From assembly GCA_016868855.1 (NCBI GenBank), contig VGFP01000003.1:124001-188000 (forward strand): DNA of 64,000 nucleotides. The letters run 5' to 3'. The notes under the pieces are model-generated. The model was not told the DNA's origin and ran no database searches. It saw only the letters and a program-made list of their open reading frames with translations. The stretch's first letter is position 1. Each line of letters starts with the position of its first letter. Source of the DNA: Bacteroidota bacterium (GTDB taxonomy: Bacteria > Bacteroidota > Bacteroidia > Chitinophagales > Chitinophagaceae). A program made the translations under genes and the position numbers. Below are positions 28,827 through 38,714 of the stretch, in pieces.

Positions 28827-30005
28827 ATGAATTACCGCAAGTTTCAAGCCGATTACCTTTTTGATGGATATGAATTGTTTGGTCCTGATCACGCACTGAT
28901 CACTTCAACAGAGGGCACGGTGATCGACATCATTCCAGCTGCAGAGGCTGGAGATGAAGTGTTGAAACTAAATGGAATCATCTCCCCGGGATTCATTAAT
29001 GCACATTGCCATCTGGAACTTAGCCACATGAAGGATGTGATTCCACCTTCAACAGGACTGATACCATTTCTTTTGGATGTAGTTGGAAAAAGAGAATTTC
29101 CGCAGGAACTGATTCTGGAGAAAATCAAATTGGCAGAACAGGAAATGGAAGAGAGCGGAATTGTTGCTGTGGGTGATATCGGCAATACCGCAGACACCAT
29201 TCCAACAAAAATCAGCAGCAAATTAAAATGGAACAATTTTGTGGAAGTGCTGTGCTTCAGTGATCAAATGTCTGACCAAAGGATGATGCAGTACAATGGA
29301 GTGCTCAAGCGTTTTAAAGAAGCAGAGGAAACATACAATATTGAGCACTGCACATCCAATCTGGTTCCCCATGCTCCCTATACCATCAGCGATGTAACAT
29401 TCAAACGCATCAATGAACAAACGACTGGTGCAGTCATCAGTATGCACAACCAGGAAAATCCCGCTGAAGATGAATTGTACAGAAGCGGGAAAGGTGAGTA
29501 CCTGCAATTTTTAGGAAAATTTGGTTTCGACCAATCTCCTTTTCCAACAACCGGAAAATCTGCCATGCAATCATGTTTGCCGCATTTCAATAAAAACCAA
29601 AGAGTTATATTGGTTCACAACACGTTTACAAGTCAGGCAGATATCAGTTTTGCTGCACAATATGCAAAGCAATACTTGGCTGGATTGCATTACTGCTTAT
29701 GCATCAACGCAAACTTATACATTGAAAACAAAACACCTCCAGTTGAATTGTTGATGAAAAACAACTGTGAAATAGTGTTAGGGACAGACAGCTACAGCAG
29801 CAATTGGCAACTGAGCATTGCAGCAGAGATAAAAACCATCAAAGAAAAATTTCCCAATATACCCCTTGAAACGATTTTAAAATGGGCCACTTCCAATGGT
29901 GCAAAAGCACTCAACAGAATCCATGAACTGGGAAGTTTTGAGAAAGGGAAACACCCAGGAGTGGTTCTCTTGCAAAATGATTTCAATTCCCGCAGGTTGC
30001 TTTGA
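28827..30005 (+). CDS. Amidohydrolase-family protein (cytosine deaminase / aminofutalosine deaminase-like)
   Basis: Metal motif [43 protein letters not shown]-terminal [23 protein letters not shown]. Confidence 0.85.
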   Translation: MNYRKFQADYLFDGYELFGPDHALITSTEGTVIDIIPAAEAGDEVLKLNGIISPGFINAHCHLELSHMKDVIPPSTGLIPFLLDVVGKREFPQELILEKIKLAEQEMEESGIVAVGDIGNTADTIPTKISSKLKWNNFVEVLCFSDQMSDQRMMQYNGVLKRFKEAEETYNIEHCTSNLVPHAPYTISDVTFKRINEQTTGAVISMHNQENPAEDELYRSGKGEYLQFLGKFGFDQSPFPTTGKSAMQSCLPHFNKNQRVILVHNTFTSQADISFAAQYAKQYLAGLHYCLCINANLYIENKTPPVELLMKNNCEIVLGTDSYSSNWQLSIAAEIKTIKEKFPNIPLETILKWATSNGAKALNRIHELGSFEKGKHPGVVLLQNDFNSRRLL

Positions 30006-30752
30006 TCATTCTTCCAATACTGTACGAATAACGGACAATGATTTTAGCTTGAAGAACGGATGTATATGCATGGCATAAAATTGCAGCAGATCGTCGATCA
30101 ATTGATTTCGCTGATGCCTGTTCATTTTGATTTCGCCCAATTCTTCGATCTGCATGGTGCGCAGCAACTGAGCAACTTTTTCACTCAAAGGTGGTTGAAC
30201 AGCAATTACATGCGATGGATTCAAAGAAACAAATTTTCCCTCATGCAAATCAAGAAATTGGTTTGTATGAGAATAATTATCCATCAATCTGAATCCAAAA
30301 AAGTGAGAGAGATGGACGATGAAAAACAAGGGTAAGTTGGCAAGCTGATGCTCTTCTGATTTATACAATCCGGTTACAATATCTTCTAAAAAATAAAATA
30401 GATCAGCATGTGCATCTGGTTGTTTCAGACAGTTTTGCAGCAACTCCATCATAAAAAGCAAGATCGCATTGCGGGTAACATGAGATATATTTTCCTGATG
30501 CTGTATCAGCGGCTTGACTTCCTTGATGCGCTGTAATGTTTGTCGCTCGTTGTGATAAACAATCATATCCAAGAGACTTCCAGGTTGCAATTGCGCTGGG
30601 TGAAAAGTGGAATTTTTTTTGTTGGTTCTGACTCCATTCACCATGTACTGTTGGAGCCCGAATATTTCGGTAAAAACAGAAACCACCAATGATGTTTCAC
30701 CATACTTAACCGTTCGCAGTACAATTCCTTTGGTATGATGAATGGATGACAT
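30006..30752 (-). CDS. recO: DNA repair protein RecO
   Basis: MSSIHHTKGIVLRTVKYGETSLVVSVFTEIFGLQQYMVNGVRTNK; start placed at ATG 30752. Confidence 0.9.
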   Translation of the reverse strand: MSSIHHTKGIVLRTVKYGETSLVVSVFTEIFGLQQYMVNGVRTNKKNSTFHPAQLQPGSLLDMIVYHNERQTLQRIKEVKPLIQHQENISHVTRNAILLFMMELLQNCLKQPDAHADLFYFLEDIVTGLYKSEEHQLANLPLFFIVHLSHFFGFRLMDNYSHTNQFLDLHEGKFVSLNPSHVIAVQPPLSEKVAQLLRTMQIEELGEIKMNRHQRNQLIDDLLQFYAMHIHPFFKLKSLSVIRTVLEE

Positions 30753-30754
30753 GT

Positions 30755-33031
30755 CTACTTGATAAAAAATATTTTTCCAACAACATGATCCGAATTGTCT
30801 TGATTGGAAACAATTATCAAATAGGCTCCGGAATTGACGCGTTCTCCTTTGTAGTTTCGCCCATTCCAAATGGCTTGTCCTCCCAGCGATCTGGTTTGGT
30901 AAACCAATCTGCCATCCAGTTCGGTTATTTTAACCCAAGCATTCAATGGCAATTCTTTGACTGCGATGCTGCCACTGTATCCTGAGGGAACAGGGTTGGG
31001 AAATACAATGGGTTTTTTGATTGCTTCAACTGCTGAAGTTGCGGAACTTCTGTAGGATGAAATACCAGATGAGGTCATAAAAAATACTTCTCCTGTTATG
31101 CCCTGTATCAGGATGGATAGTACTTGATTGTTCAGCAGTTTGCTGTTGTCTGACGTAAATCGATGAACCACTTTTTGTCCATCTGCACTGAGCAACCAAA
31201 CACCGTTGTTGGTGGCAATCCATTTCCTGTCTGCCCCATCGATCTTGATGTCATTGATTGTTTCGTTAGAAAGCAACAATCCTGCAAAATTATCCAGTTG
31301 AACAACAGGTAGTGTGGCCTCACAGTTTCTGAACAAATCAGTCCCGCATTGAATAATCCCTACTCCTTTGTCGGTTCCAACCCAGATATTGCCTGACTGA
31401 TCTTCGGCGACCGACAAAACATTGGAAGATGGAAGATTTCCTCTTCCTGTGCCCTGTTGAAAAATCTTCCATTGGTCGTCGTTTGTAGCATCGATCGTAT
31501 TGTTGTCATCAAAGCAAATCAGTCCGGATGCATTGAAACTCGTTATCCATTTTCTTCCTTGCGCATCAACCATGATTTTGTTGAGCAAGTTTTTTTCGAT
31601 GGAGAATGGAATGGAAAAATGCTTCCATGTTCCATCCTTCTTCTTTACGACCAGCGGTTGATTGGTGTTGGGATTGGTCATCCACAAGTTGGTTGATGGA
31701 TCAAATGCCAATGATGCAATTCGGCACAGTCCGGCTTGATCCCTATCCGATTGAAGTCCGTTTGTTGTAATCCCGGTTACTGTATACTTATCATCCTTTT
31801 CAATGGCAAGCAATCCAGTCCCTTTGGTTCCTATGTAAATTTTTCCTGTTATTGGTTCAATCACTGCAGATCCGAAATCAGCCATATTGGAAAAAACGCC
31901 AAATGCAGCAGGAACATAATTTTTCCACTTGTCGTTCAAAAGCACATAGCATTCATTTTTCTTTTCGGTATTGAACAAATTGAGATGATCACCAGCAACT
32001 GCTACCAATATACCTTCTTTGAAATCGCCTTGGCCAAAGGCCAGACCCGCGGGACCATTGGGTGATATTTGCTGGGAAGTGTTTGCTTGAATTTTGATAA
32101 GTCCGTTGCTTGCATCTCCCACCCAAAATCCTGTTCCATCTGGAATACAATCAATGATGTTAGTAAATTGGTTGGAGGTGATTTGTTGTGGCGTTGCTGT
32201 TGGGGCAGTGAAATAGGTGATGGATCCGATTCCTTTGTTTGTCTCAAACACAAACAATTTATTCTCCTTTGTTTTTACACCACTGATAGAATTTTTTGTT
32301 GCATAAAAGAATTTCCATTTCCCCCCATCCATGACGAATAAACTGTCACGCGATTGGATGAGCAATGACTCTCCCCATTTGCACATGTATGTGGGAAGAA
32401 TTTGCCGGTTGGGTGAATCGAATGAACTCCAGCTTCTGAAATCACTCAGTGTTGACATGTTGAATGCAGCTGATTGAATACCCAAAGAAGTATTCGCATA
32501 AATACTGTTTCCGATGATAGCAGTTTGATACACTTCTACTGAAGCCCCATCCCTGCGGGGAAAGTAAGTGCCGACAATTTCATATTTGTAGGGATCCATT
32601 GCAACGATGCCAAAGTTGGTCGAAATAAATGCCAGCTGATCTTTCCAGGAGATATGATGTATTTTTTTATCTGGAACAATTTTACTGAGCTTGATATCAG
32701 GTTGGTTTCTTACTGTAGATCCCGTGATGACATCAAGATTACCATTTTCATACCCAATGATGATCTTGTTGCCCAATGGTTGTTTGGAAAACACCCGAAT
32801 GTCTACATCCGTCAGTCCATTGGATTTTGAATAGACCTGAAATTCTTTTTTGGAAAGATCATAGCTGAAATAACCATTTGGAGATGCAGCGACAATGTAC
32901 TGCTGCATTGAATCGACCGCAATGATCTGCCGCATGGAAAGATGATCTCGCCACCATCCAATTGGCTTTAACTGCGATTGACCCATCAACACAGCTGAAA
33001 GAAATACGAGCAGCAGCAAGACATATTTCAT
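30755..33031 (-). CDS. porZ: PorZ-like beta-propeller protein of the type IX secretion system, with C-terminal T9SS sorting domain
   Basis: WWRDHLSMRQIIAVDSMQQYIVAASPNGYFSYDLSKKEFQVYSKSNGLTDVDIRVFSKQPLGNKIIIGYENGNLDVI; two-component-regulator-type propeller repeats (NIWVGTDKGVGII, RKWIATNNGVWLL); C-terminal FPNPVPSGYSG...VKITELDGRLVYQT. Confidence 0.82.
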   Translation of the reverse strand: MKYVLLLLVFLSAVLMGQSQLKPIGWWRDHLSMRQIIAVDSMQQYIVAASPNGYFSYDLSKKEFQVYSKSNGLTDVDIRVFSKQPLGNKIIIGYENGNLDVITGSTVRNQPDIKLSKIVPDKKIHHISWKDQLAFISTNFGIVAMDPYKYEIVGTYFPRRDGASVEVYQTAIIGNSIYANTSLGIQSAAFNMSTLSDFRSWSSFDSPNRQILPTYMCKWGESLLIQSRDSLFVMDGGKWKFFYATKNSISGVKTKENKLFVFETNKGIGSITYFTAPTATPQQITSNQFTNIIDCIPDGTGFWVGDASNGLIKIQANTSQQISPNGPAGLAFGQGDFKEGILVAVAGDHLNLFNTEKKNECYVLLNDKWKNYVPAAFGVFSNMADFGSAVIEPITGKIYIGTKGTGLLAIEKDDKYTVTGITTNGLQSDRDQAGLCRIASLAFDPSTNLWMTNPNTNQPLVVKKKDGTWKHFSIPFSIEKNLLNKIMVDAQGRKWITSFNASGLICFDDNNTIDATNDDQWKIFQQGTGRGNLPSSNVLSVAEDQSGNIWVGTDKGVGIIQCGTDLFRNCEATLPVVQLDNFAGLLLSNETINDIKIDGADRKWIATNNGVWLLSADGQKVVHRFTSDNSKLLNNQVLSILIQGITGEVFFMTSSGISSYRSSATSAVEAIKKPIVFPNPVPSGYSGSIAVKELPLNAWVKITELDGRLVYQTRSLGGQAIWNGRNYKGERVNSGAYLIIVSNQDNSDHVVGKIFFIK

Positions 33032-33123
33032 GGTTTAAAATTACTGATTTAACTGCTGAGCGGCTGTTAAAAAGATCAAGTCAAAAAGATTAATTTTCTT
33101 TCCTTTGTATTAAATATGTACAT

Positions 33124-35454
33124 ATGTGGTTAAAGATTGCCAAAGGAGTTTTGAAGTATCGGTGGATACTGTTATCAGCACTGATCTTATTCAGCTCATA
33201 CATGGCAATTGAAGCAAGCAAAGTCAAGTTGTCTTATGATTTTGCAAGAGCCATCCCTACCGATCATCCCAAGTATCAGCAATACCTTGATTTCAAAAAA
33301 ACCTTTGGAGAGGATGGCAACCTGCTTACCATTGGATTTCAAAGTGATTCTTTTTTTACCCTGAAAAATTTCAACGCCAATCAACATTTACAAGATGTCA
33401 TCCAGAAAATAAATGGTGTTGAAGACATCATAAGTGTTGAACGTGCTGTTTACCTGGCAAGAAACGATAGCAGTTCCAAGCTTGTGGCAACCAGGATTTT
33501 CCCTGCTGAAATAAAAAATCAAGTTGAGCTGGACAGTTTGAAGCATGTTTTTCTTTCGCTTCCTTTTTACAGGGGACTCATCTATAATCCTGCAACCAAT
33601 GCTTACTTGATGGGGATCCGCATCAACAAAGAAATTCTTGGGTCCAAAGAGAGAGAGCGAACTGTGGGAGAAATTGAAGCAGCAGCAACTTCATTTTCCA
33701 ATGAAACAAAATTGGATCTGCACTTGAGTGGTCTACCGTTGATCAGAACCAATGTTGCCATCAAGATTGCCAATGAGATGAAATGGTTTCTCTTGGGCTC
33801 TCTTGCACTTTCAGCATTGATCTTGTTCATCTTTTTCAGATCGCTGAGCACCGTGATGCTCTCTTTGGGAGTCGTTATCATTGGAGTGATCTACAGCTTG
33901 GCGTCTATTCACATGTTGGGATATAAAATAACCCTGCTGACCGCCTTGATACCCCCATTGATTGTGGTCATTGGTATTCCCAATTGCATCTACTTCCTGA
34001 ATAAATTCCATGCTTCTTATATCAAGACAGGTGACAAAAAACAATCAATCGTTGATATGATCAGCAAGATGGGCGTTGTCACGTTGTTCTGCAACATCAG
34101 TGCAGCATTGGGATTTGCAGTTTTTGCACTGACCAAAAGTGTTGTACTGAAAGAATTTGGTGTGGTAGCGGGCATCAACATCATGTTGCTATTTTTCATC
34201 ACCATCATTTTAGTTCCCATCTCACTTTATTACATGAAAGCACCTAAGTCCAAACACGTTCAATACCTGTACAACAAATGGCTGCTTGCTCTTTTGACAA
34301 GTATTGAGAAATGGGTATTCGCCCATCAAAAAATGGTATACATTGCCACGGCTGCACTGCTTATTGTTTCTATAGCCGGAATATTCAAATTAAAAACCCA
34401 GTCATTCATTGTTGATGATCTGCCAAAGGAGGACCGCATTTACACTGACCTGAGATTTTTTGAAACCCATTTCAAAGGCATCATGCCACTTGAAATCATC
34501 GTCGATACCAAACGAAAGAATGGCATAGCAGGAACGAGGGCATTGACGGTGTACGAAAAAGTAGACGCCTATTCCCAACAAATTGCGAGTCATGCATCCA
34601 TAGCAAAACCTTTGTCACTTGCCGAAGGATTGAAATTTGCCAAACAGGCATTTTACGATGGTGACAGCAACAATTACTCCATGCCGAATGCATTTGATGG
34701 TGCCTTTCTTGCAGATTATATGAAACCCGGACAATCATCCAATTCAAATGGCAGTTCCTTGCAAAAATTGATGTCTTCGTTTGTTGACAGCAACCGACAA
34801 ACCACAAGAATCAGTGTTAACATGGCGGATTTAGGAAGTGAAAAAATGCCCATGCTGATTGACAGTTTGCAAAAAGAAGCATACATCCATTTTGATTCCA
34901 CCAAATACAACATTCACCTCACCGGTTCCAGCATCACTTTTCTGGAAGGAAGTATTTTCATCATACAAGGATTGAAGGAAAGCATTCTGTGGGCATTTCT
35001 GTTTATTTCACTTTGCATGCTATACCTTTTCAAGAACCTAAGAATCCTGGTTTGCTCTCTGATTCCAAACCTGATTCCATTGGTAATGACCGCGGGACTC
35101 ATGGGTTGGGTTGGCATCAATATTAAGCCATCTACTGTACTCGTTTTCAGTGTTGCGCTTGGTATTGCGATTGACATCACCATCAGATTTCTGGTCAATT
35201 TCAAACAAGAACTGCCAGTTGCAAGGGGCGATATCAAACAAACTGTTGTTCTGACCATTCGGGATACCGGTATCAGCATCGTCTACACCTCCCTCGTTTT
35301 GATTGCAGGTTTTATCATTTTCGCGTTCAGCGGATTTGGAAGTACCCAAGCATTGGGTTGGCTGACCTCCTTCACCCTATATACAGCTACATTGACCAAC
35401 CTCATCCTCCTTCCGGTCATCCTAGTTTTGATTAAAAAATTAGATATTAATTAA
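33124..35454 (+). CDS. MMPL/RND-superfamily transporter
   Basis: Two repeats of TM bundle plus large loop; FRSLSTVMLSLGVVIIGVIYSLASIHMLGYKITLLTALIPPLIVVIGI and VFSVALGIAIDITIRFLVNF. Confidence 0.88.
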   Translation: MWLKIAKGVLKYRWILLSALILFSSYMAIEASKVKLSYDFARAIPTDHPKYQQYLDFKKTFGEDGNLLTIGFQSDSFFTLKNFNANQHLQDVIQKINGVEDIISVERAVYLARNDSSSKLVATRIFPAEIKNQVELDSLKHVFLSLPFYRGLIYNPATNAYLMGIRINKEILGSKERERTVGEIEAAATSFSNETKLDLHLSGLPLIRTNVAIKIANEMKWFLLGSLALSALILFIFFRSLSTVMLSLGVVIIGVIYSLASIHMLGYKITLLTALIPPLIVVIGIPNCIYFLNKFHASYIKTGDKKQSIVDMISKMGVVTLFCNISAALGFAVFALTKSVVLKEFGVVAGINIMLLFFITIILVPISLYYMKAPKSKHVQYLYNKWLLALLTSIEKWVFAHQKMVYIATAALLIVSIAGIFKLKTQSFIVDDLPKEDRIYTDLRFFETHFKGIMPLEIIVDTKRKNGIAGTRALTVYEKVDAYSQQIASHASIAKPLSLAEGLKFAKQAFYDGDSNNYSMPNAFDGAFLADYMKPGQSSNSNGSSLQKLMSSFVDSNRQTTRISVNMADLGSEKMPMLIDSLQKEAYIHFDSTKYNIHLTGSSITFLEGSIFIIQGLKESILWAFLFISLCMLYLFKNLRILVCSLIPNLIPLVMTAGLMGWVGINIKPSTVLVFSVALGIAIDITIRFLVNFKQELPVARGDIKQTVVLTIRDTGISIVYTSLVLIAGFIIFAFSGFGSTQALGWLTSFTLYTATLTNLILLPVILVLIKKLDIN

Positions 35455-35582
35455 TATTTAATCTTAAAATAGCTGAAAATTATATATTTTCTAACTTTAT
35501 TCGATATTTTGCCGGTTTTTACAGTTTTGTAGAGATTGTACTAGATTTTTTCAAATACATGTCCTGTTTTTTCAGGGACTTT

Positions 35583-35610
35583 GACAAACAAATCCCTTTC
35601 CTTGTTTGTC
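35583..35610. repeat. Perfect 9-bp inverted repeat GACAAACAA-N10-TTGTTTGTC (candidate operator)
   Basis: Arms 35583-35591 and 35602-35610 are exact reverse complements, 7-34 bp upstream of the TAACTTTG element. Confidence 0.6.
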
Positions 35611-35616
35611 TTGTTA

Positions 35617-35624
35617 TAACTTTG
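35617..35624 (+). promoter_or_regulatory. Candidate -7 promoter element (TAACTTTG) of the susC/susD operon
   Basis: Matches TAnnTTTG, 34 bp upstream of the ATG at 35658. Confidence 0.5.
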
Positions 35625-35657
35625 CACTTCCTTAATAAATTATCAACAAAAAGAGCT

Positions 35658-38600
35658 ATGAAGAATTTGCTTACACTTCTATTAGCCTTTGCTTCCATGC
35701 TGCAGTTTACCCTGGCACAAGCCATCAAGGTACAGGGTACTGTTCAGGACAGCCAAGGAAAAGGTATCCCCAATGTCACCATCACGATCAGTGGACAAAA
35801 AGGCGGTACTACATCTGACAAAGATGGAAACTTTACTTTGAACGTTAATTCACTTCAATCCAAACTCCTTTTTAGCTCAATCGGCTATAACAACGAAGAG
35901 GTTGCATTGAGTGGTAAATCAACCATCCAGGTTACTTTGACCAACAGCGAATCAAATCTTGGTGAAGTAGTTGTGGTTGGTTATGGTACACAAAGAAAAA
36001 AGGACCTCACTGGTTCTATTTCAAATGTCAGTGCTAATCAAATTAAGAATTTATCCCTCACTTCTCCCGAGCAGGCATTGCAGGGAAGGGTTGCGGGTGT
36101 GAATGTAACATCCAGTTCAGGAACGCCTGGTGGATCTGTTAACGTCAACGTACGTGGTATCGGTACCATCAGCGGTAACGCTCAGCCATTGTACGTGTTG
36201 GATGGAATTCCCATTGCAACGGGTTCTTTCTCTCAAATAGGGGTTGGTAACCAACTGCTAAACAGTTTGGCAGATGTGAATCCAAATGATATAGAGTCAA
36301 TCGATATATTGAAGGATGCGTCTGCAACGGCCATTTATGGCTCCAGAGGTGCGAATGGGGTTGTGTTAATAACAACCAAGAGAGGTAAAAACCAGAAAAC
36401 ACGTGTAAACTACAGCGGATACACTGGTAACCAATCAGTCTGGAGAAAAATCAAGCCTCTGTCAGGAAGGGACTTTCAGGAAATCCTTCAAGAATCATTA
36501 TTCAACAGATACAGCTCACTTTATGGCAATCAAGAACCATCATTTTATTTTGGTAGCGACGTACATGATAATTCTTACGTTAATACCAACTGGCAAGACG
36601 AAATTTTCAGGACTGCCCCTATCAACAGCCACGATATTAGTGCACAAGGCGGTAATGACAAAACCAAGTTTTATGCAGGTGGAAATTACTTCGATCAACA
36701 GGGCACGGTTGTTGGTTCCAGATTCCAACGTTACAACTTCAGAGTGAACTTAGATAACACAGTTTCTGATAAATTCAAAATAAGCAGTGGTATCTCTATC
36801 AGCAACAGCATTCAAAACAGGATTCAAAACGACAACAACATTTATGGTGTATTAAGCACTGCTGTATTGATGGCATCAGACATCCCTGTTAAGAACCCTG
36901 ATGGCACCTACGGAAAAGATCCCACCTCTTCAACAGAAAATCCACTATTGGCAGCCAAGGAAAACTTCAACAAAGTGTTCAACGGCCGTGTACTTGCAAA
37001 CATCAGCGCTGATTACCAGTTCTCAAAAGCATTGAGTTTCAAGGTGAATTTAGGTGCTGACTATGTAAGCTTGAATGAATCTCGTTTTTATCCATCTATC
37101 TCCAATGCAGGATCTGGTGTCAGAGGGCAAGCCACTGAGGCTTACAATAAAAGCCTTAACCTGATCAATGAAAATATTATAAACTTCAGAAAAGATTTTG
37201 GTAAACATGGCATCAATGCAGTGGGTGTTGCCTCTTATCAGACCCAAAATTTTGAATCCATTTTCGCATTAGCAGAAAATTTTCCCGGTAATTCGATTCG
37301 TAGACTTTCTGGTGGATCAGTGAAAAAAGAGGCTTCTACAAGCGGTAGCTCATTCGGTATTATAGGGTATGTTGGACGTTTCAACTATTCATATGATGGA
37401 AAATATTTATTCAGCGTCAGTTTGAGAAGGGATGGTTCATCCAACCTTGGAAGCACCACCAAATGGGGAACCTTCCCTGCGGTTTCTGCTGGATGGCGCA
37501 TATCTGATGAAAAATTCATGAGCAATGTGAAGTTCATCAACAACCTGAAATTGAGAGGTTCTCGCGGTTATAGCGGAAGCAACTCAGGCGGATTGTTTGC
37601 ATCTCTTCCTTTGATCAGTCCAGGTGCTAATTACCTGACATCTGCAGGCTTGACACCATCACAATTGGGTAACCCAAATCTGAGTTGGGAGACATCAATT
37701 CAAAATGATCTGGCCCTGGAATTAGGGCTTTTTAACAGAATCAACATTATCATTGAACTTTACAAAAGGAAAACAAATAACCTTTTGACAAGTCGTCAGT
37801 TGGTTGCTAACAGTGGCTTTCTCTCCGTGAACGACAACATCGGTGCCATCACAAACAAAGGAATTGAATTGGGATTAGATGGCACAATTGTCAATTACAA
37901 GAAATTCAACTGGAATACAAATTTCACTATTACATTACAAAAAAACAATGTCGATACCATTTATGGTGGCAACCCATTTGGATCAGGCTTCATGAGTTGG
38001 ATTCAACAAGGTCATCCTTTAAGTTCGTTCAGAGGATACAGGACACAAGGAATATTCCAGCAACTAAGTGAAATTGTCGCTGCCCGTGATGGTACTGCTG
38101 CAAGACCGGGTGATATTAAATGGAAGGATGTGGACAGTGATGGTCGTATCACCTCTGCAGATCAAGAAATTCTTGGAACTGCACTTCCAACATACTTCGG
38201 AAGCTTTACCAATACTTTCACACTTGGAAACTTTGAATTGACAGCTTTCTTTCAATTTGTAGGTGGTAATAAAATTGTCAATTACAACAGAGCTTTTGCA
38301 GAGGGGATGAACAGTGTTTTTGGACAATATGCAACTGTTTTGGATAGATGGACTAACACTAAGCCGTCAACAACCATGCCAAGAGCAGTATGGGGCGATC
38401 CAGCAAACAACAGAAGAGCTTCTGACAGATGGCTTGAAGATGGATCTTTCACCAGGTTGAAAAACTTATTGGCAGGTTACAACTTCAGTCAAAGTGCATT
38501 GAAGAAAATGAAAATTAGTTCTCTGAAACTATTCTTGCAGGCACAGAATCTTTTCACTTGGACCAAATACCAGGGATTTGACCCCGAGGTCAGCACCTTC

Positions 38601-38687
38601 ACGCTTACCAATACAGCCCAAGGAACTGATTTCTTGACCTTCCCTCAACCACGTATCATCACCTTTGGTATCAATGCTGGATTCTAA
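35658..38687 (+). CDS. SusC/RagA-family TonB-linked outer membrane protein
   Basis: Signal peptide from ATG 35658; CarboxypepD-reg domain; VVVVGYGTQRKKDLTGSISNVSANQIKN; LDGIPIATG; DILKDASATAIYGSRGANGVVLITTKRGK. Confidence 0.97.
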   Translation: MKNLLTLLLAFASMLQFTLAQAIKVQGTVQDSQGKGIPNVTITISGQKGGTTSDKDGNFTLNVNSLQSKLLFSSIGYNNEEVALSGKSTIQVTLTNSESNLGEVVVVGYGTQRKKDLTGSISNVSANQIKNLSLTSPEQALQGRVAGVNVTSSSGTPGGSVNVNVRGIGTISGNAQPLYVLDGIPIATGSFSQIGVGNQLLNSLADVNPNDIESIDILKDASATAIYGSRGANGVVLITTKRGKNQKTRVNYSGYTGNQSVWRKIKPLSGRDFQEILQESLFNRYSSLYGNQEPSFYFGSDVHDNSYVNTNWQDEIFRTAPINSHDISAQGGNDKTKFYAGGNYFDQQGTVVGSRFQRYNFRVNLDNTVSDKFKISSGISISNSIQNRIQNDNNIYGVLSTAVLMASDIPVKNPDGTYGKDPTSSTENPLLAAKENFNKVFNGRVLANISADYQFSKALSFKVNLGADYVSLNESRFYPSISNAGSGVRGQATEAYNKSLNLINENIINFRKDFGKHGINAVGVASYQTQNFESIFALAENFPGNSIRRLSGGSVKKEASTSGSSFGIIGYVGRFNYSYDGKYLFSVSLRRDGSSNLGSTTKWGTFPAVSAGWRISDEKFMSNVKFINNLKLRGSRGYSGSNSGGLFASLPLISPGANYLTSAGLTPSQLGNPNLSWETSIQNDLALELGLFNRINIIIELYKRKTNNLLTSRQLVANSGFLSVNDNIGAITNKGIELGLDGTIVNYKKFNWNTNFTITLQKNNVDTIYGGNPFGSGFMSWIQQGHPLSSFRGYRTQGIFQQLSEIVAARDGTAARPGDIKWKDVDSDGRITSADQEILGTALPTYFGSFTNTFTLGNFELTAFFQFVGGNKIVNYNRAFAEGMNSVFGQYATVLDRWTNTKPSTTMPRAVWGDPANNRRASDRWLEDGSFTRLKNLLAGYNFSQSALKKMKISSLKLFLQAQNLFTWTKYQGFDPEVSTFTLTNTAQGTDFLTFPQPRIITFGINAGF

Positions 38688-38714
38688 TTCGATACACTTT
38701 AAATTATCATAGAA

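Noticed and set aside
35559-35657. Upstream N-terminal extension of SusC in the ORF track
   Set aside because: Precedes the predicted TAACTTTG promoter and removes the normal signal peptide; start at 35658 is better.
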